Shown piece by piece: positions 1 to 12,235 of a stretch of 64,000 bases of DNA. The notes under the pieces were generated by a model, which made no database searches, was not told where the DNA came from, and saw only the letters and a program-made list of their open reading frames with translations. This DNA comes from Megalopta genalis. Its lineage: Eukaryota > Arthropoda > Insecta > Hymenoptera > Halictidae. Each line of letters begins with the position of its first letter. Position 1 is the first letter of the stretch. Both the position numbers and the translations under genes were made by a program. The stretch is taken from the NCBI RefSeq assembly GCF_051020955.1, contig NC_135014.1:27455221-27519220 (forward strand). The letters run 5' to 3'.

Positions 1-2240
1 GCAGTTTCCTCTCGCGGCGCGGTGGCCGCGAAACTCTCGCGTAAAAAAAGCCGCATTGGCAACTTCTCTAATTTGCGGCGCGCCAATTACAAAACGCAGG
101 ACTCATCGTATCCTCGAATGCTCGGAATTTTCGTAACTCGTAATTCACCGGCCCGCTGCCATAAGCTAATTTTTCCTGTTACACTTTTCCGCCGCGCGCC
201 AGCGACACGCGCACACGCGCGCGCGCGCGTGAAAACAGCAACGAAATTATCTCGCGCTCGTTACCCAACTACTCTTGGATTTTAATTAATCAAAGCCGGC
301 CACATTTGAATCACGGTTTTCATTGCATCTGTAATCGCATTTCGGTAATGCGCGGCGTTCACCAAGTTGAAAAGCTGGCCATTCAATATTTCGCAGCCCG
401 TGCCGGTTGCGGATTAATGTGCCTAATGCCTGTCGCTCTGGGGACATCTGCCTAAAGGGAATTTGAGAATTCGTTGAAAGTCGGATGACGTTTTGGGAAG
501 AAACTCGCGAACTGGGCGACGATGAGAGCCAAAATGCGGTTTTCTTTTATCTTTCTCAACTCGTCGGGGCACAGAATTCCAGAAAATAAAATAACAGACC
601 CACGTTAGCCAGAAATTTCGTCGCGTTTCAAATTGATCAGCGTTCTCAGATTCTTGCAATTTTTTCGCACTATTCTATATCTCGCCTGTTCTCGTCGCCC
701 GGTAAAAAACGCACGAAATCCGCAGCCCGGCGATAACGAAATGAAAATTGTTTCGAAGCAAATGACGCGCGTTTCGACAGCGTTTCGAAAGTTCATGCGT
801 TATCCAGCGGCGAGGCGGAGTGGGTGTGTAAATGATAGCGGATTAATTTGACCTTAATTATTTAGATTAATAAACAGCCCGTAAACACGCACTTCGCCGG
901 AGAGCGAACGAGAAAGCACCGGCAGCTTATCGCTCGCAGCGCTTACACATGAAACTTTCACCCGTTCATTTATAGTCGTTTTGAGTTATAATAACAGCCG
1001 GGATTCCGCGTCGCCGGGCCGAGCGTGTACGTGCACGCGCGCGCGCGCGCCTCGTCATTGTGCCGGGTAATTGTTAACAAATAGGACTAGCGCGGTGCAA
1101 TCGACCCGTTAATTTCGGTCTTGCGAAAAATTATGCGGGGAACGAACAATTTCGGAATTTCGCAGCTCTTTTGCGGCCTCGAAGCGCGAAAATTATTTGA
1201 CAGGCTGGACACCGATACGCGTACTCGCACTTTCAAAATGAAATGCCCGAAACTGCATGCCGAATCAACGGCTTTTCGGCTGAAGAAAAGTCCTACGATA
1301 TTGTATAAAAATTACGTCGGCGTCGTTCGATTAATCGTCGCCCCACGGCAGCGATAAATCGCCCGCACTATTTCGATCTTTTAATTCAGCGTGTTAATTA
1401 TAATTAGTAATATAATATATAATTATAATTAGTATATTAGTGCAAATGAAATAACCGCCGCGTCCAACTCGCGGGGAAATAAGATAAATCGCATTATTTT
1501 AGTTTCAATCTGTTGATTCGATGAAATAATTAAAATCGTGTGATCGTTTGCAAATTAAAATAACCGCCGCGCCGGACCCAAAACGGTGTCGATAAAATTA
1601 TTAATATCGACGATCGGTCGCGAATGAAATACACCGTCGCACTCGATTACGTTATTTTTTGTTTTCTTTTTTCATCCGAGCGACGCATAAAATTACTGAA
1701 ATCGACGGTGTACAGCGACAAACGGTATTAATCGCTTCGTCCGAGGAGAAGTAAGATAATAGAAATGTATCGGAAAGAATCGTTATTTCCCGCGTGTTTA
1801 TACATATACAACCGAATGAAATATCGTACGCGGAACAATATTTCGATTGCAATTATTCCGAAACTGTCCGGGGGTTCGCGTGCCGCCTGTAATGAACGTT
1901 TTTATGTCGTGCCAGGTCTCGGCCCGTAGGTAACTGATTCTATTCGAACGCATTTCGCTCGATAAACTTGTCAAAAGTGTTTCACTTTAACCGATAATAT
2001 TTCCCCGGCGGAAAAGTATAAACGCTTTGAGAGAACGCGAAATATGTGTCGCGGCAAGTTTTACTTTACTCCAGCGTGAAAGCGAGCAGAAACGTCAATG
2101 GGAAGGTTTCCGGCGAGTAATGCGCCGGTATATCCATAAATATGCGACTTCGACAGTGACGAGAACGGGAATTCGTCGAGGAACAATCGCGATAATTCGT
2201 CTACGGGATCCCCGGAAAATTCACCGCAGATAATTCCACG
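1..2240. other. No gene seen
   Basis: CpG-rich DNA with short chance frames. AT-rich at 1390-1440. Confidence 0.6.
208..230 (+). repeat. (CG)n/(CA)n run
   Basis: CACACGCGCGCGCGCGCGT; a similar CG run lies at 1035-1051. Confidence 0.85.
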
Positions 2241-2243
2241 TTA

Positions 2244-2597
2244 TACAGTAATGTCTCCCTAACTGACGCTCGGATTGCGCACAAAAATGGACAATTTTGG
2301 AAGAGGAGATACATTAACGATCGACGACTGCAGAAACGAGCCGCGAGGCCCGAAGAATCGCGACTTAGTATTCTCGTATATTCGCGTAGTAATGTCTCCC
2401 TAACTGACGCTCAGATTGCGCAGAAAAATGGACAACTTGGGAAGAGGAGATACGATTATTCGAGCCTCGCTTTTAATTGTTGAAAATCGGCGACTATAAA
2501 AACACACCGCAAGGCTCGAATAATCGTGTCTCCTCTTCCCAAATTCTCCATTTTTATGGACAATCTGAGCGTCAATTAGCGAGACGTTACAGTACAG
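2244..2597 (+). mobile_element. Fold-back MITE, family 1, composite (dimer) copy
   Basis: It starts TACAGTAATGTCTCCC and ends GAGACGTTACAGTA, with long inverted arms built from GACGCTCAGATTG, ATGGACAATTT and GGGAAGAGGAGA. A second left end begins at 2388, so the copy is one and a half units. TA flanks the termini, as in Tc1/mariner-type insertions. No transposase is encoded. Confidence 0.75.
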
Positions 2598-2780
2598 TCA
2601 ATTGTCCCTAATTTTTCTTCAGCTTTCGTAGACAAAAATGGACAATTCAGGAGCATTTTGGCGACAATTTATCCGTCGCATCTCGTTTTTATAATTGTCG
2701 ACAATCGGCGGCTATAAAAATGATTAAAATTGTCCATTTTTGTTTACAAGCCGAAAGAAAATTGCGGAGAATTCGCTGTA
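2593..2780 (+). mobile_element. Fold-back MITE, family 2
   Basis: It abuts the family-1 copy. It has inverted ATGGACAATT / AATTGTCCATTTTTG arms and a right end GAGAATTCGCTGTA. The layout is the same as family 1, but the subterminal sequence differs (AAGCCGAAAGAAAATTG). Confidence 0.6.
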
Positions 2781-4326
2781 TTCGGTAAAAGACCAAAAGC
2801 GTTTATTAACATTCTCGATAAAATATCGCGAACACTGTTCATTGGATGTTCATATCCGTCTCCATATACTAAAATCACGCGAGAGAGGAAAAATAGCCCG
2901 ATGATTTCGTCGAGGTGCTCCACGAATCTGCGAAGTTTTATGAAAAAAAAAAAATTGGAACTTTCGGATTGCCGCGATTCCCTGGCGAGGGAACGCGAGA
3001 GCTCGAGAACCGGAGGTAATTTCCGGGGTTCCTAGGCTATAAAACTATCCCCCCCGACCGTCAACGAAGCAATCACAATGCGTCTATATCCGCCATTATT
3101 TTAGCTGTTGCTATCGCGCCGATCTGCGTGCGCATTCGGCACCCTGCTGCACCCTCGGCAAACAAATCGAGCGATTGTCTGTCTTTGACGTGCCAAAAGT
3201 AATTCGCAACGGTTCACGCATCCGCCGGGTCCAAAGCGGGAGCCGACGCGAGCCTAACTTTTATTGCCCTGCTCGCGCGAACGCTTGCTCGAACGTCTAG
3301 AAATTCGCTCGGTCAAGTTACATCGCCAGATATTAAATGCACAGCATTCTGTTAATAAACTTCGAATAATGTGCGAGCGTTGCCGCTGGCCATTGTGCAT
3401 AAATTATTTCCACCGAAATCCAAGAATAATGCGTTCTTTTGATTCCATGGTACAGTTTCCATGGTATAATTTCCATTCAACGGCGTAACTTCCATTCACT
3501 CGGCTGGGAAATTCCCTTTCAACTAATGAGGCATTTTATTTGTTTTAACGAGAGATACACTCGTTAATGAGAAAATCCTTCTTCGAATGCGCGACGCGTT
3601 GCCGCATAATAATCTGGCCGTAAGAGTGGCGTTAATTATAACGTGCTAACGGAGGAAAATCGTAGTTCGCGGAAGGAGAAATGGAATGAAAATTGTGCGC
3701 AACACGCGAATGCGCGCGGAGAAGCGTTTGAAAAATTCGAGCGAAAAAAAGAGAGTACGTAGATCGTACGTATATTGGATTACAAGAGTCGCGTGGAACG
3801 ATGAAATTTAAAATTATGTTACAGTATTTCGTTTCGGGGAATTGAAATGTTCGATGGCCCCGAATAATTTCGCAATATAATAACATTTTATTGTATCGAG
3901 TTATATTCCCGGCCGATTTACAGTTTCCAGACGAGATGATTATTATCGTTTATATAAATCGAGACAATGACTATTCCAACTTCAATTATAGCTGTCCGAA
4001 GAAATCAGATGAACCGGTTAATCGAACAATGATTTTACAAATGAATGATGGAGAGATTTTCAACGCGCGGAAACGGTAAAATCTACTTTTCCTTGCTTAA
4101 AGAGGGTCTGACACACGGTTTAAAAGTTCCATTTCTAGAATAATGCTTTGACAGTCGGTGTCACGCGTGCCTGACCTCCCTCAAGCAGTGATTATCGGCC
4201 AGTGTCACGCGAAAGTGAATTTCATTTCGCCGATATTGTTTGCAAGTAAAAATACGAATTTTCGACGCCCTGTTTTCGAAATCGAACGAACGCGTATTCA
4301 ACAGTTGAAATAACGATAATTCTGTG

Positions 4327-4374
4327 GGTATAAAAATAGGTATAAAAATGGGTATAAAAATGGGTATAAAAGTA
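4327..4374 (+). repeat. 12-bp tandem repeat
   Basis: Four copies of GGTATAAAAATG. Confidence 0.8.
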
Positions 4375-5801
4375 CATTAAAGCACAAAGTATACAAAAAA
4401 GTACATTATATATTTCGTACCTATTTAGAGAACAACATTCGAAATAATATACAATATTTTTAAGGTTACTTTCTAAAATTGTAAAAAACGATTCGTATTT
4501 CATACAACAGAATGATTAAAAGAATTTAAGAAAGCAAATACAATGTTCCCAATTTTCTTTAATGATAAAAGAAAGAAATTCTTCGAATTCCGAGAGAAAG
4601 AATATTATTCTGCATAAAGACCTCTCGTTACTACAAACAATAATGTACTACGTTTAAAATAAAAATCGTTGTACCCACATTTTTTAACAATCTCCAAATT
4701 CGTCCCCTCCCCCCCAATTTCCCAAATAAAAATATCTCGCTCCTTTCGAGCGTCCATAAATATCTATAACACGATAAACAAAATACATTTATCGAGAGGA
4801 GTGCAAATCGGAACAGATTTTCCTGAAAATTCGAGTTCGATTAAATAATTACCGAAAAAACAGAGCGACAGAAGAAAACGACTTTCGAATTTCCGATCAA
4901 CGCGAGATGAAAATCTGCAAGAATCGGCTGGAAATATCGGTCGGCGTAATTAATGGGGAGGGGTGGGGGCACGGTGTATTATTTTTCGGATTAGGAACGA
5001 CAGGCTAAGTGTATCCAATGAAACGTAAAGCCCATCGATATTCCGAAGGCACGGCCCGCCGTGTGTAATAACAGATTCTACAGTGGGGTCAATCACAGTT
5101 TCGGAAGCTCCGAAATACAGGAATAAACCTGGCGGCCGGCCAATATGCCTTCGCCGGCCGATGCGATGCGCGTAAAAATGAAAACTCGGACCGCCGTATC
5201 AGATAACCAGGTCCTTATGTACCATCGTATCAATTTAGCCCCGCAATTGCAGAATACCGGAACGAACGTGTGTTCCGTAATCGCGTGCTCGTTCGCGGCA
5301 CGTTCTCGCGCAAAAATTTACCTCGCGCTGCGCCCGCGCGCTACCCGGCCGCGCGCTCGTTTTTTCCCGCGTCTTTCTTCCGATCTTCTGCGATTCCGAT
5401 ACTTCGATAGCCGATATTCCGGATAGGAACGTGGCAGCAACGTTAATTAATTAATTCCCCGGATAAGGCTTGACACACGCGTCTCCGCGAAATGAAACCT
5501 CTCTCCGCGGGCGATCCGTTCTCTCTCGAGAGAACATTTTTTAAGAACACAAATTCGTCGGACTCCTTCCGTCTCCGTGTTTATTCGATATTTATTATAT
5601 TTTTACCGAGCTAGCGACTCGTCGCGGCGCCGATTTTCGTGCAATTGATTTACCAACGAGCGAAGGTACAAGCGGAATTCATTTTTTGATTCAATGGACG
5701 TGACCGCAGATTGGCGCACGTATCGATCGCGTTTCTCTACGAATGTTATTGGTCCCGATAAAGTTTGGTGTTTCCACGGGAAATATTTCTGTGTATTGTT
5801 G

Positions 5802-5820
5802 CCCCCCCCCCAAAAAAAAA
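5802..5820 (+). repeat. C10-A9 homopolymer pair
   Basis: A C run directly joined to an A run; a likely site of sequencing error. Confidence 0.9.
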
Positions 5821-6350
5821 ATTCTAACGTTCCATGTGAAACACGCTACGCCAAGCAATTTTATTTCATGCAATGAATAATCGAGCGAATACAGAGAACG
5901 TAACGCAGGAAAAGGTTATGTCAAGGTTATGTTTGCTCGTGCACCGAAAGACAAACTCTGCTAATTTGTATCGGTAGGATGCGAATATTTGGAATCAATT
6001 GAATCGAACAATTACGGATCGCGTCGCGACAATTATATTTATTCTTTAATTAGAGGTCCGTTTTTTCTATTCCGTCGTGCTCGCTCCATTTTTACCGAAA
6101 TCTCGACTTTTTGATTAACAACAGTTTCTGATAAAAGCCTTCTGTCCTTCCCTCTGCACGAATGCATCCATCAGGATTGACAACGCGACTATAGAGGAGA
6201 GCAGACATGATTTTTCGACAGACTCGCTTCCGTTGATCTAGTGTCAAGTAATCTTTCAATTCTCGGACAACTTTTTTGTTATGGAAACATTCGATTCTTT
6301 ATTGACAGCGTATTTAGTTACATCGAAGCGTATAGCTGGATTTATGGTTC

Positions 6351-6662
6351 AATATTTGCAGGTTTAAATATTCGCCAGTTTGAATATTTGCGAGTTTGAA
6401 TATTTGCAGGTTTAAATATTTGCAAGTCTAAATATTTGCAAGCTTAAATATTTTCAAGTTTTAATATTTTAAAGTTTAAATACTTGCAAGTTCAAATATT
6501 TGGAAGTTTCAATATTTGCAAGTTTAAACATTTGCAGGTTCAAATATTTGCAAGTTCAAATATTTGCAAGTCGAAATAATTCCAAGTCCAAATAATTCCA
6601 AGTTCAAATATTTGCAGGTTCAAATAATTCCAAGTTCAAATAAATCCAAGTTCGAATAATTT
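6351..6662 (+). repeat. 16-bp minisatellite
   Basis: About 19 imperfect copies of AATATTTGCAAGTTCA. The right-hand units carry AATAATTCCAAGTTCA, a sub-variant. No coding frame runs through it. Confidence 0.92.
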
Positions 6663-9182
6663 GATCTCGCAATTTTTTTCGGTCAAAATTAATCTGCCGC
6701 GCGACATCCAAGTAAATTAGTGCGAAATAGGCGATACAACGACGATATTGGCGCGTAGAAAATACGGCGAAAATTGTGATTCAACAATTTCTTAATATAA
6801 ACGTGTAACCTGATCGGAGCAGAGCAACACTTCCAAAAGAGAACACTCTTAAGCTTGTCGCTGTTGAACGGCTTCCATCTAAGCTGAGCTATCGACAACA
6901 ACCTAAAAGTGTAACAAGGGCTTCAATGACTCACGAGGGTGGGCTTATTAGTCAGACGAGAAGTATTCGCGTTAATTGTTTCATCCGTCGCCGAAAAGCG
7001 ACATGGGAACCGTCGTGGTACGACGCGAACGTCCAAGGACGGTTCCCACCGTGATTAAAATAAAGACAGCTCGGTCAATGGATAAGAATATTTTAATTAT
7101 TTCTGCGGGACAATGTTAAGTCGGGAATAACGAGAAGAACATGTTTTAGGAACACATGATGTACGCATTCGGAGAAACTTCATCATTAAGTCGCATAATT
7201 TGTTTTTCTCCGCAGCTTTCATCCAGTTTCACACGAGAAGGTGCAAATTGTCTTTACGACACTGTGAATCAGAGTGCGAACACGAACACGTCACGGAAAG
7301 GTACACCCGGTAATTCCTAAAGTTGATGTTACGGAAAATTCGTTAGACGATAATTACTTGGGAAATATTCGCCGGGCTTGACCTTAATCATCTTCGCGCC
7401 TCCATCCGCATGCATTGGAACGAATGAAAAAAAAACCTATATCGTTAACATTTCCTGTTGCTCGGTGTTCCAGTGATATTTCAGACGGATTAATTTGGTC
7501 GGTTGCTTTTCGTGCGTCATAGAATTCAATGGCTTTTACTTGTTGTGCTCTCTTTTTTAACAGTTCGAAGTTCCCATAGAAATGTACCACCAGAGGGAAC
7601 AATTACGATCGCACGAATAACGAATTCTGACTGGGGATTTGATGTATGTACGGGTGTGACAACAATTTCCTGATGAAATAATAAACAGTAGAATAGTTTG
7701 TAACATTTTAAAATAGTGTCGCATTATTTTCTATAAAATAATTACAGAAAAAAGGAAATTTATGCGTAGCTTCTGTATCTTGTAATTGTTGCGTTGTATT
7801 CAGCACAATAATTAAACGAGGAAGAAACGTGTATGTATCTTTTGTATCTTGCAAATATTACACTATTTTCCATATAATAAAATAATTAAAGATGGTAAGA
7901 TAAGTCTACGTAGCTTCTGCATTTTGCAATTAATACAGGCAATCATTTCATTTCGTTTACAAATCCGTGGTTTACATTTTCCTCAAATTAATTTATAAAA
8001 TCATTAATTAAGTCGTTGAAAAAGTTTAACGTTTATTTAAGCGATTAAAAAATCACTGTCACGCGTGTATCAATATAAATGCGACCCGAAGATGATAAAC
8101 AATTAGCAAGCTTCCGCAAATATCCTAGTCATTTTATCGTGTTTCGTCTTTGGTTTTAATCAGTGCCGAAAGTATATTTAAACGTTCGAAATTGTCGAGA
8201 AAAATTGGCAGAACGACAGGGTCGAAATTTCACGGATTTTTAACGATTCCAGACGATCGCGCGGAATTTACTGAACAACAGACACGCCGGCCTGGGCTCC
8301 CTGGCGCGAAAAGTCCGTTCTTAATTATTATCATCGTGTGAACCCGCGGCAAGGGTAATTATTTCCGTCTGCAGTAAACGCTTCCTGTGAAACAAACCGA
8401 CCCCGCGGGAGATGGAGCGAAAGTTACATAAGGCATGCATCACTCTGTCCAAACAAAAACTTATTTCATTTAAACTTCTCCAACAACTGCATCGATAAGG
8501 AAAAGAAAGCGATATCTGCGAAGTGCCATTGATTTCCCGCAGATTTATCGTTATCACCGAAGTATTCCGTTTAGGTTTATCCTCCAACGAATACTTATCG
8601 AGTCGCTTGAACAGCTGCATAATTCAACGTATCTAAAAAAGTCTTCCGTGCACTGTGCTACTTAGTTATTACACCATTTATCCATTAACTGTTCCGAAAT
8701 GGATCTTTGGCCTCTAACAATACGATTTGTTTCATCGAATTAGAGGAAGTTAATGACGTTAATATTTGGTCGATTAAGCATCGCGAGACCGACTCGTTGG
8801 AAAAAACGCAGAAATTGTCGAAAGTTCGACAAACCGAAACGATCAAAAGTAAAATGTCGATGCGAAACGCGTCTCGCACATTCCGGCGATTACTTCGCCG
8901 TCCAATAATTCCGGCGCGGACCGACCAGCTCTTTGCGCCGGCAGAAAAATGCAATCTTTTCGGGCAAGTTTTTAATTTGCGGCTAGAGAGCCGAGAAGCT
9001 CTAACAATCTAATATGTTTCATTCAAAAATAGCGCCAGGCTCCGTGGTCCTCGTGCATGTTTAAAAAACAAGACAGACGCGGCCGAGACAGAGGCCGACG
9101 CGTGTGCGGCGACGACTTCTAATTTGCTCGTCAGAAAAATGAAATCCCCACTCCTGAAAATTAATTCGCGTTTCGCGGAGCT

Positions 9183-9220
9183 CCTCTCTCTCTCTTTCTC
9201 TCTTTCTCCCTCTCTGTCCG
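9183..9220 (+). repeat. (CT)n tract
   Basis: CTCTCTCTTT-type pyrimidine run. Confidence 0.85.
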
Positions 9221-10105
9221 TCTGTTTTCTTTTGCTCATTTTTCTCTTTCTTCCCGGCTCTTTCTCTTTTATGCAGAACACGCGAGGCCCGCTACTTCTA
9301 AAACCGCGCGAAATTACGAAGTTCCCGAGAAATCGAGTTCCCATGAAAAAAAAAAGAAAGAAAGAATTTCCCCCGGCTCGGCGAAAATCGCATTATTTAC
9401 TCGGCTTTGCCCGATGATGCTGTTAGGGGACGGCGGGGCCGTTCCGCGAGCTCCCGGGGACATAATAACCCCATAGTTCACTGCGAAATCGCCTAAGTTG
9501 CCCCGCTGGAACGCGCGTATTATAACTTACGTGATTCGCGATGAAACGCGTAACGACCCGAAATTATTGATACCCGGCCGCGCGTGAGTTATATGCAAAC
9601 AAATGGCACTGCCAAACTAGAAATGGCCGTTCGCGGAAGTTGACCGCGCCTGCATCTGCAGAGCCGGCTGCAACGAAAGTTCCCCGTTTCGCGGCGTAAA
9701 CGAACAGTTATGATTAAATAATTTGTTCCCCATTTGCCGGGCGACAAGTTGATCCAGATACCGCGTTTTATTTAATTACGTTCCGAACGCGAGCTCTCCC
9801 CGGTTGCCGACCATTAAAACTTTATTTCGTGCCTGGCGTCGCTGCGACACCTTTCCGCGCGGTAATATGCGAGCTTCGAATTGGGCCGCGCCGCGGGAAA
9901 CAGTTCAAGTGACCAATACCGAAACTCCTTACCAAGTCGAATAATAATAACCGAAGTCTCGGATTGAATTGTTCTCGCGGAACACGTCGTAATCGTATTC
10001 TTCGATCTTCCGTGCGTACGAACTTCTGGAAATCGTGCGTTCGCCATGTGAACTGTGCGCTGCTACGATCGTATTGTTGAACATATTTTTTAATTATTTG
10101 CTCAG

Positions 10106-10360
10106 CGTGTCGTGGAAACATTGAGCGAAAGTGGGACGAGTTCTAACAGCGGTCTCGATAGAGGCGAAGAACGTTCGATTAGACGCGATAAATGCGAAAG
10201 AAATTGGCGGAAAAGAAGCGGTGGGCAAGGTAAAAGCTATAGCGGGTGTAAAAATGAAACAGTTCGTGGACAAAATTTAAGCGCGTCGGTAAACGTTGCT
10301 TCGAAAACTGCCACGAACAATTTTGGAAGCATTCGAGCAAGATCAATTTCGATATTATAA
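10106..10360 (+). CDS. Possible terminal exon, unrecognised
   Basis: A very good acceptor (ATTTTTTAATTATTTGCTCAG, ending 10105) is followed by 84 open codons read from 10106 to a TAA at 10358. The peptide is polar and charged (SGTSSNSGLDRGEERSIRRD). An internal donor, CAAG|GTAAAA, lies at about 10229. Purine-rich DNA gives protein-like translations by chance, and I could not find a partner exon, so this is a weak call. Confidence 0.22.
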   Translation, partial: RVVETLSESGTSSNSGLDRGEERSIRRDKCERNWRKRSGGQGKSYSGCKNETVRGQNLSASVNVASKTATNNFGSIRARSISIL

Positions 10361-12212
10361 GTTGTAACATTTAAGTTCGTATATTTCTTCGCAAATTATT
10401 CATTAGATCGTTCAATCGGCGATAGTTCGTACTAAAATTAATATATATATTACTCTGAAAGATACAGCATAAAACAGTTAGGATTTTAAACAAATACCTT
10501 ACTCGTACAAAATAATCTCGAAGATCGAAATTTTGGGTAAATTGTGGGATTTTTGGGTACAACATTAATTCTGTTCTAGATTGCAGAACGAGCGGAATCT
10601 GTACAACGAATTTCGACAAAGAGATAGCACTTATCGACGAATCTCGCGGATCTTTATTTGCGAGAGATACAGTCCGCCGGTGACGTAGGCAAAATTTAAT
10701 AGCCGCTCACTTTGCCGCGGCGTCCGCAAAGAAGCTTTCCCCGTCTTTAAGCCATTTGCAATTACGCCCAATTACACGGCCACTGGCCGGGCTTACGTAT
10801 TCATGTAATTTAGGCACTTTACGCTAATTCATTTACATTTTAAAAGTCCGCGAAAAGTGGAAGCTCCGGGGCAATTTGTTACCGGCGCAGTCGATGGAGG
10901 AACTTTTAAATCGCGTGGGATCCAGTCCCTAGCTACGCAGCGTGTAACGGAGCTTCGCGCGAGGCCTTCCTCACTCGGGCAAGCTTCATTAAAATTGAAA
11001 CTTCCTTAATACCGCGGGCTATTAAAAATACGCGGGAATTTATAATCGTCTTCGGGCTCTCGCGGTCCTCTCCTGGCCCGCACCACCTCGAAGAAAGCCC
11101 GTTACGATCGCCTCATAAATCACAGTTTATCAACGAAATGTCCACATTCTGAACCGAGTTCGATTAGAAACCTGAATCGTCCATCGTACACTGTCCAGAC
11201 TCGATTAATTTCATTTTGTAAATCGAATAGGAGCCGACGATCGATTACAAAAAAAGCTCTGCAACTCTATTCTATTGCGATAATTGTGCAAACTGTTTAT
11301 ACATTCACCGTTTCTGTGAGAAATTAATTTCAGTACTTTATTACAATTTTAATACTTATATTATTCGTTATTATTTATAAATAATTAAATATATTATTGA
11401 ATTTTAAGAAGCAATTAATCCCCCGTATTTACAGCAGAAAAAGCTCCAAGCTGCTTCAAAAATATTAATTCGGACGACGGAAGTGTCCAGAAAGCACGCG
11501 GGAAGCTCGAATACATTTCCAGCGAATTTATTATTATTTCTTCAACAAGGGCCAACGATATTCGCCGATTTCACGAACTGAAAGTTGCAAATCGTAACGA
11601 AATCGTCGCTGTATACGGGATCGAGCGCGCCGTCGAACGAGAACGGTATTAATTCGGAAAATCACGAATCTATCGGACGATCATATTTTTACTCACGGAC
11701 AACGGATAGATCTTCCGTATTTTCTGATTAACGTATCAATCTCTCCTCGAAGAGTCACGGGAGTCGTTCCGGATCGCGTCGAAAACCGTCGAACCCGTAG
11801 CCCCGTGCGCGGGATAATGTCGTCGTTATCGTCCGCGCGAATTCCGGTTTGTTAAAACATCGCGATCGATATTTATCGTCCACATTACTGGAAATCGTTA
11901 ATGCAAACCGCGTCTGCTCGATATTTCTTGCAGTCGCGGAGCTTCAGAATCCGGGCGGGGAGATAATGGACGCTGAAAAATCGCGACGCGCCGGCACTCG
12001 GATACTTTGCTATGCGAATTAAACATGAAATCAAGATCGGGAAGGGTGCTTCGTTGCGGCCGTGTTTTTATCGTGTTTCGATTACCGATCGAGCGCACGC
12101 TTCATTCCACGATTTCGTTGAACATTTTGTGTCATACTTGTTGTGTCGCGTGCGCGAGAACCGCTCCGAATTTTCGGACATTTTTCTATCGCACTTATCG
12201 GTCGGCAGACGA

Positions 12213-12235
12213 TTAACCCTTTGCACTCTGGACCG
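12213..12235 (+). mobile_element. Lone TTAA-CCC end, remnant
   Basis: TTAACCCTTTGCACTCTGG matches the left end of the elements at 44.3 and 51.2 kb, but no right end follows nearby. Confidence 0.4.

Larger units (their letters stand above)
2785..10100. other. No convincing gene
   Basis: Contains the 12-bp and 16-bp repeats listed, and a perfect 10-bp inverted repeat GGGAACCGTC at 7005-7047. A minus-strand frame at 7602-7384 (ELLKKRAQQVKAIEFYDARK) looks protein-like but has no supporting splice sites or ATG. Confidence 0.5.

Noticed and set aside
7005..7047. Perfect 10-bp inverted repeat as a miRNA or terminator
   Set aside because: The stem is too short for a miRNA precursor, and hairpin terminators do not apply in an animal nuclear genome.
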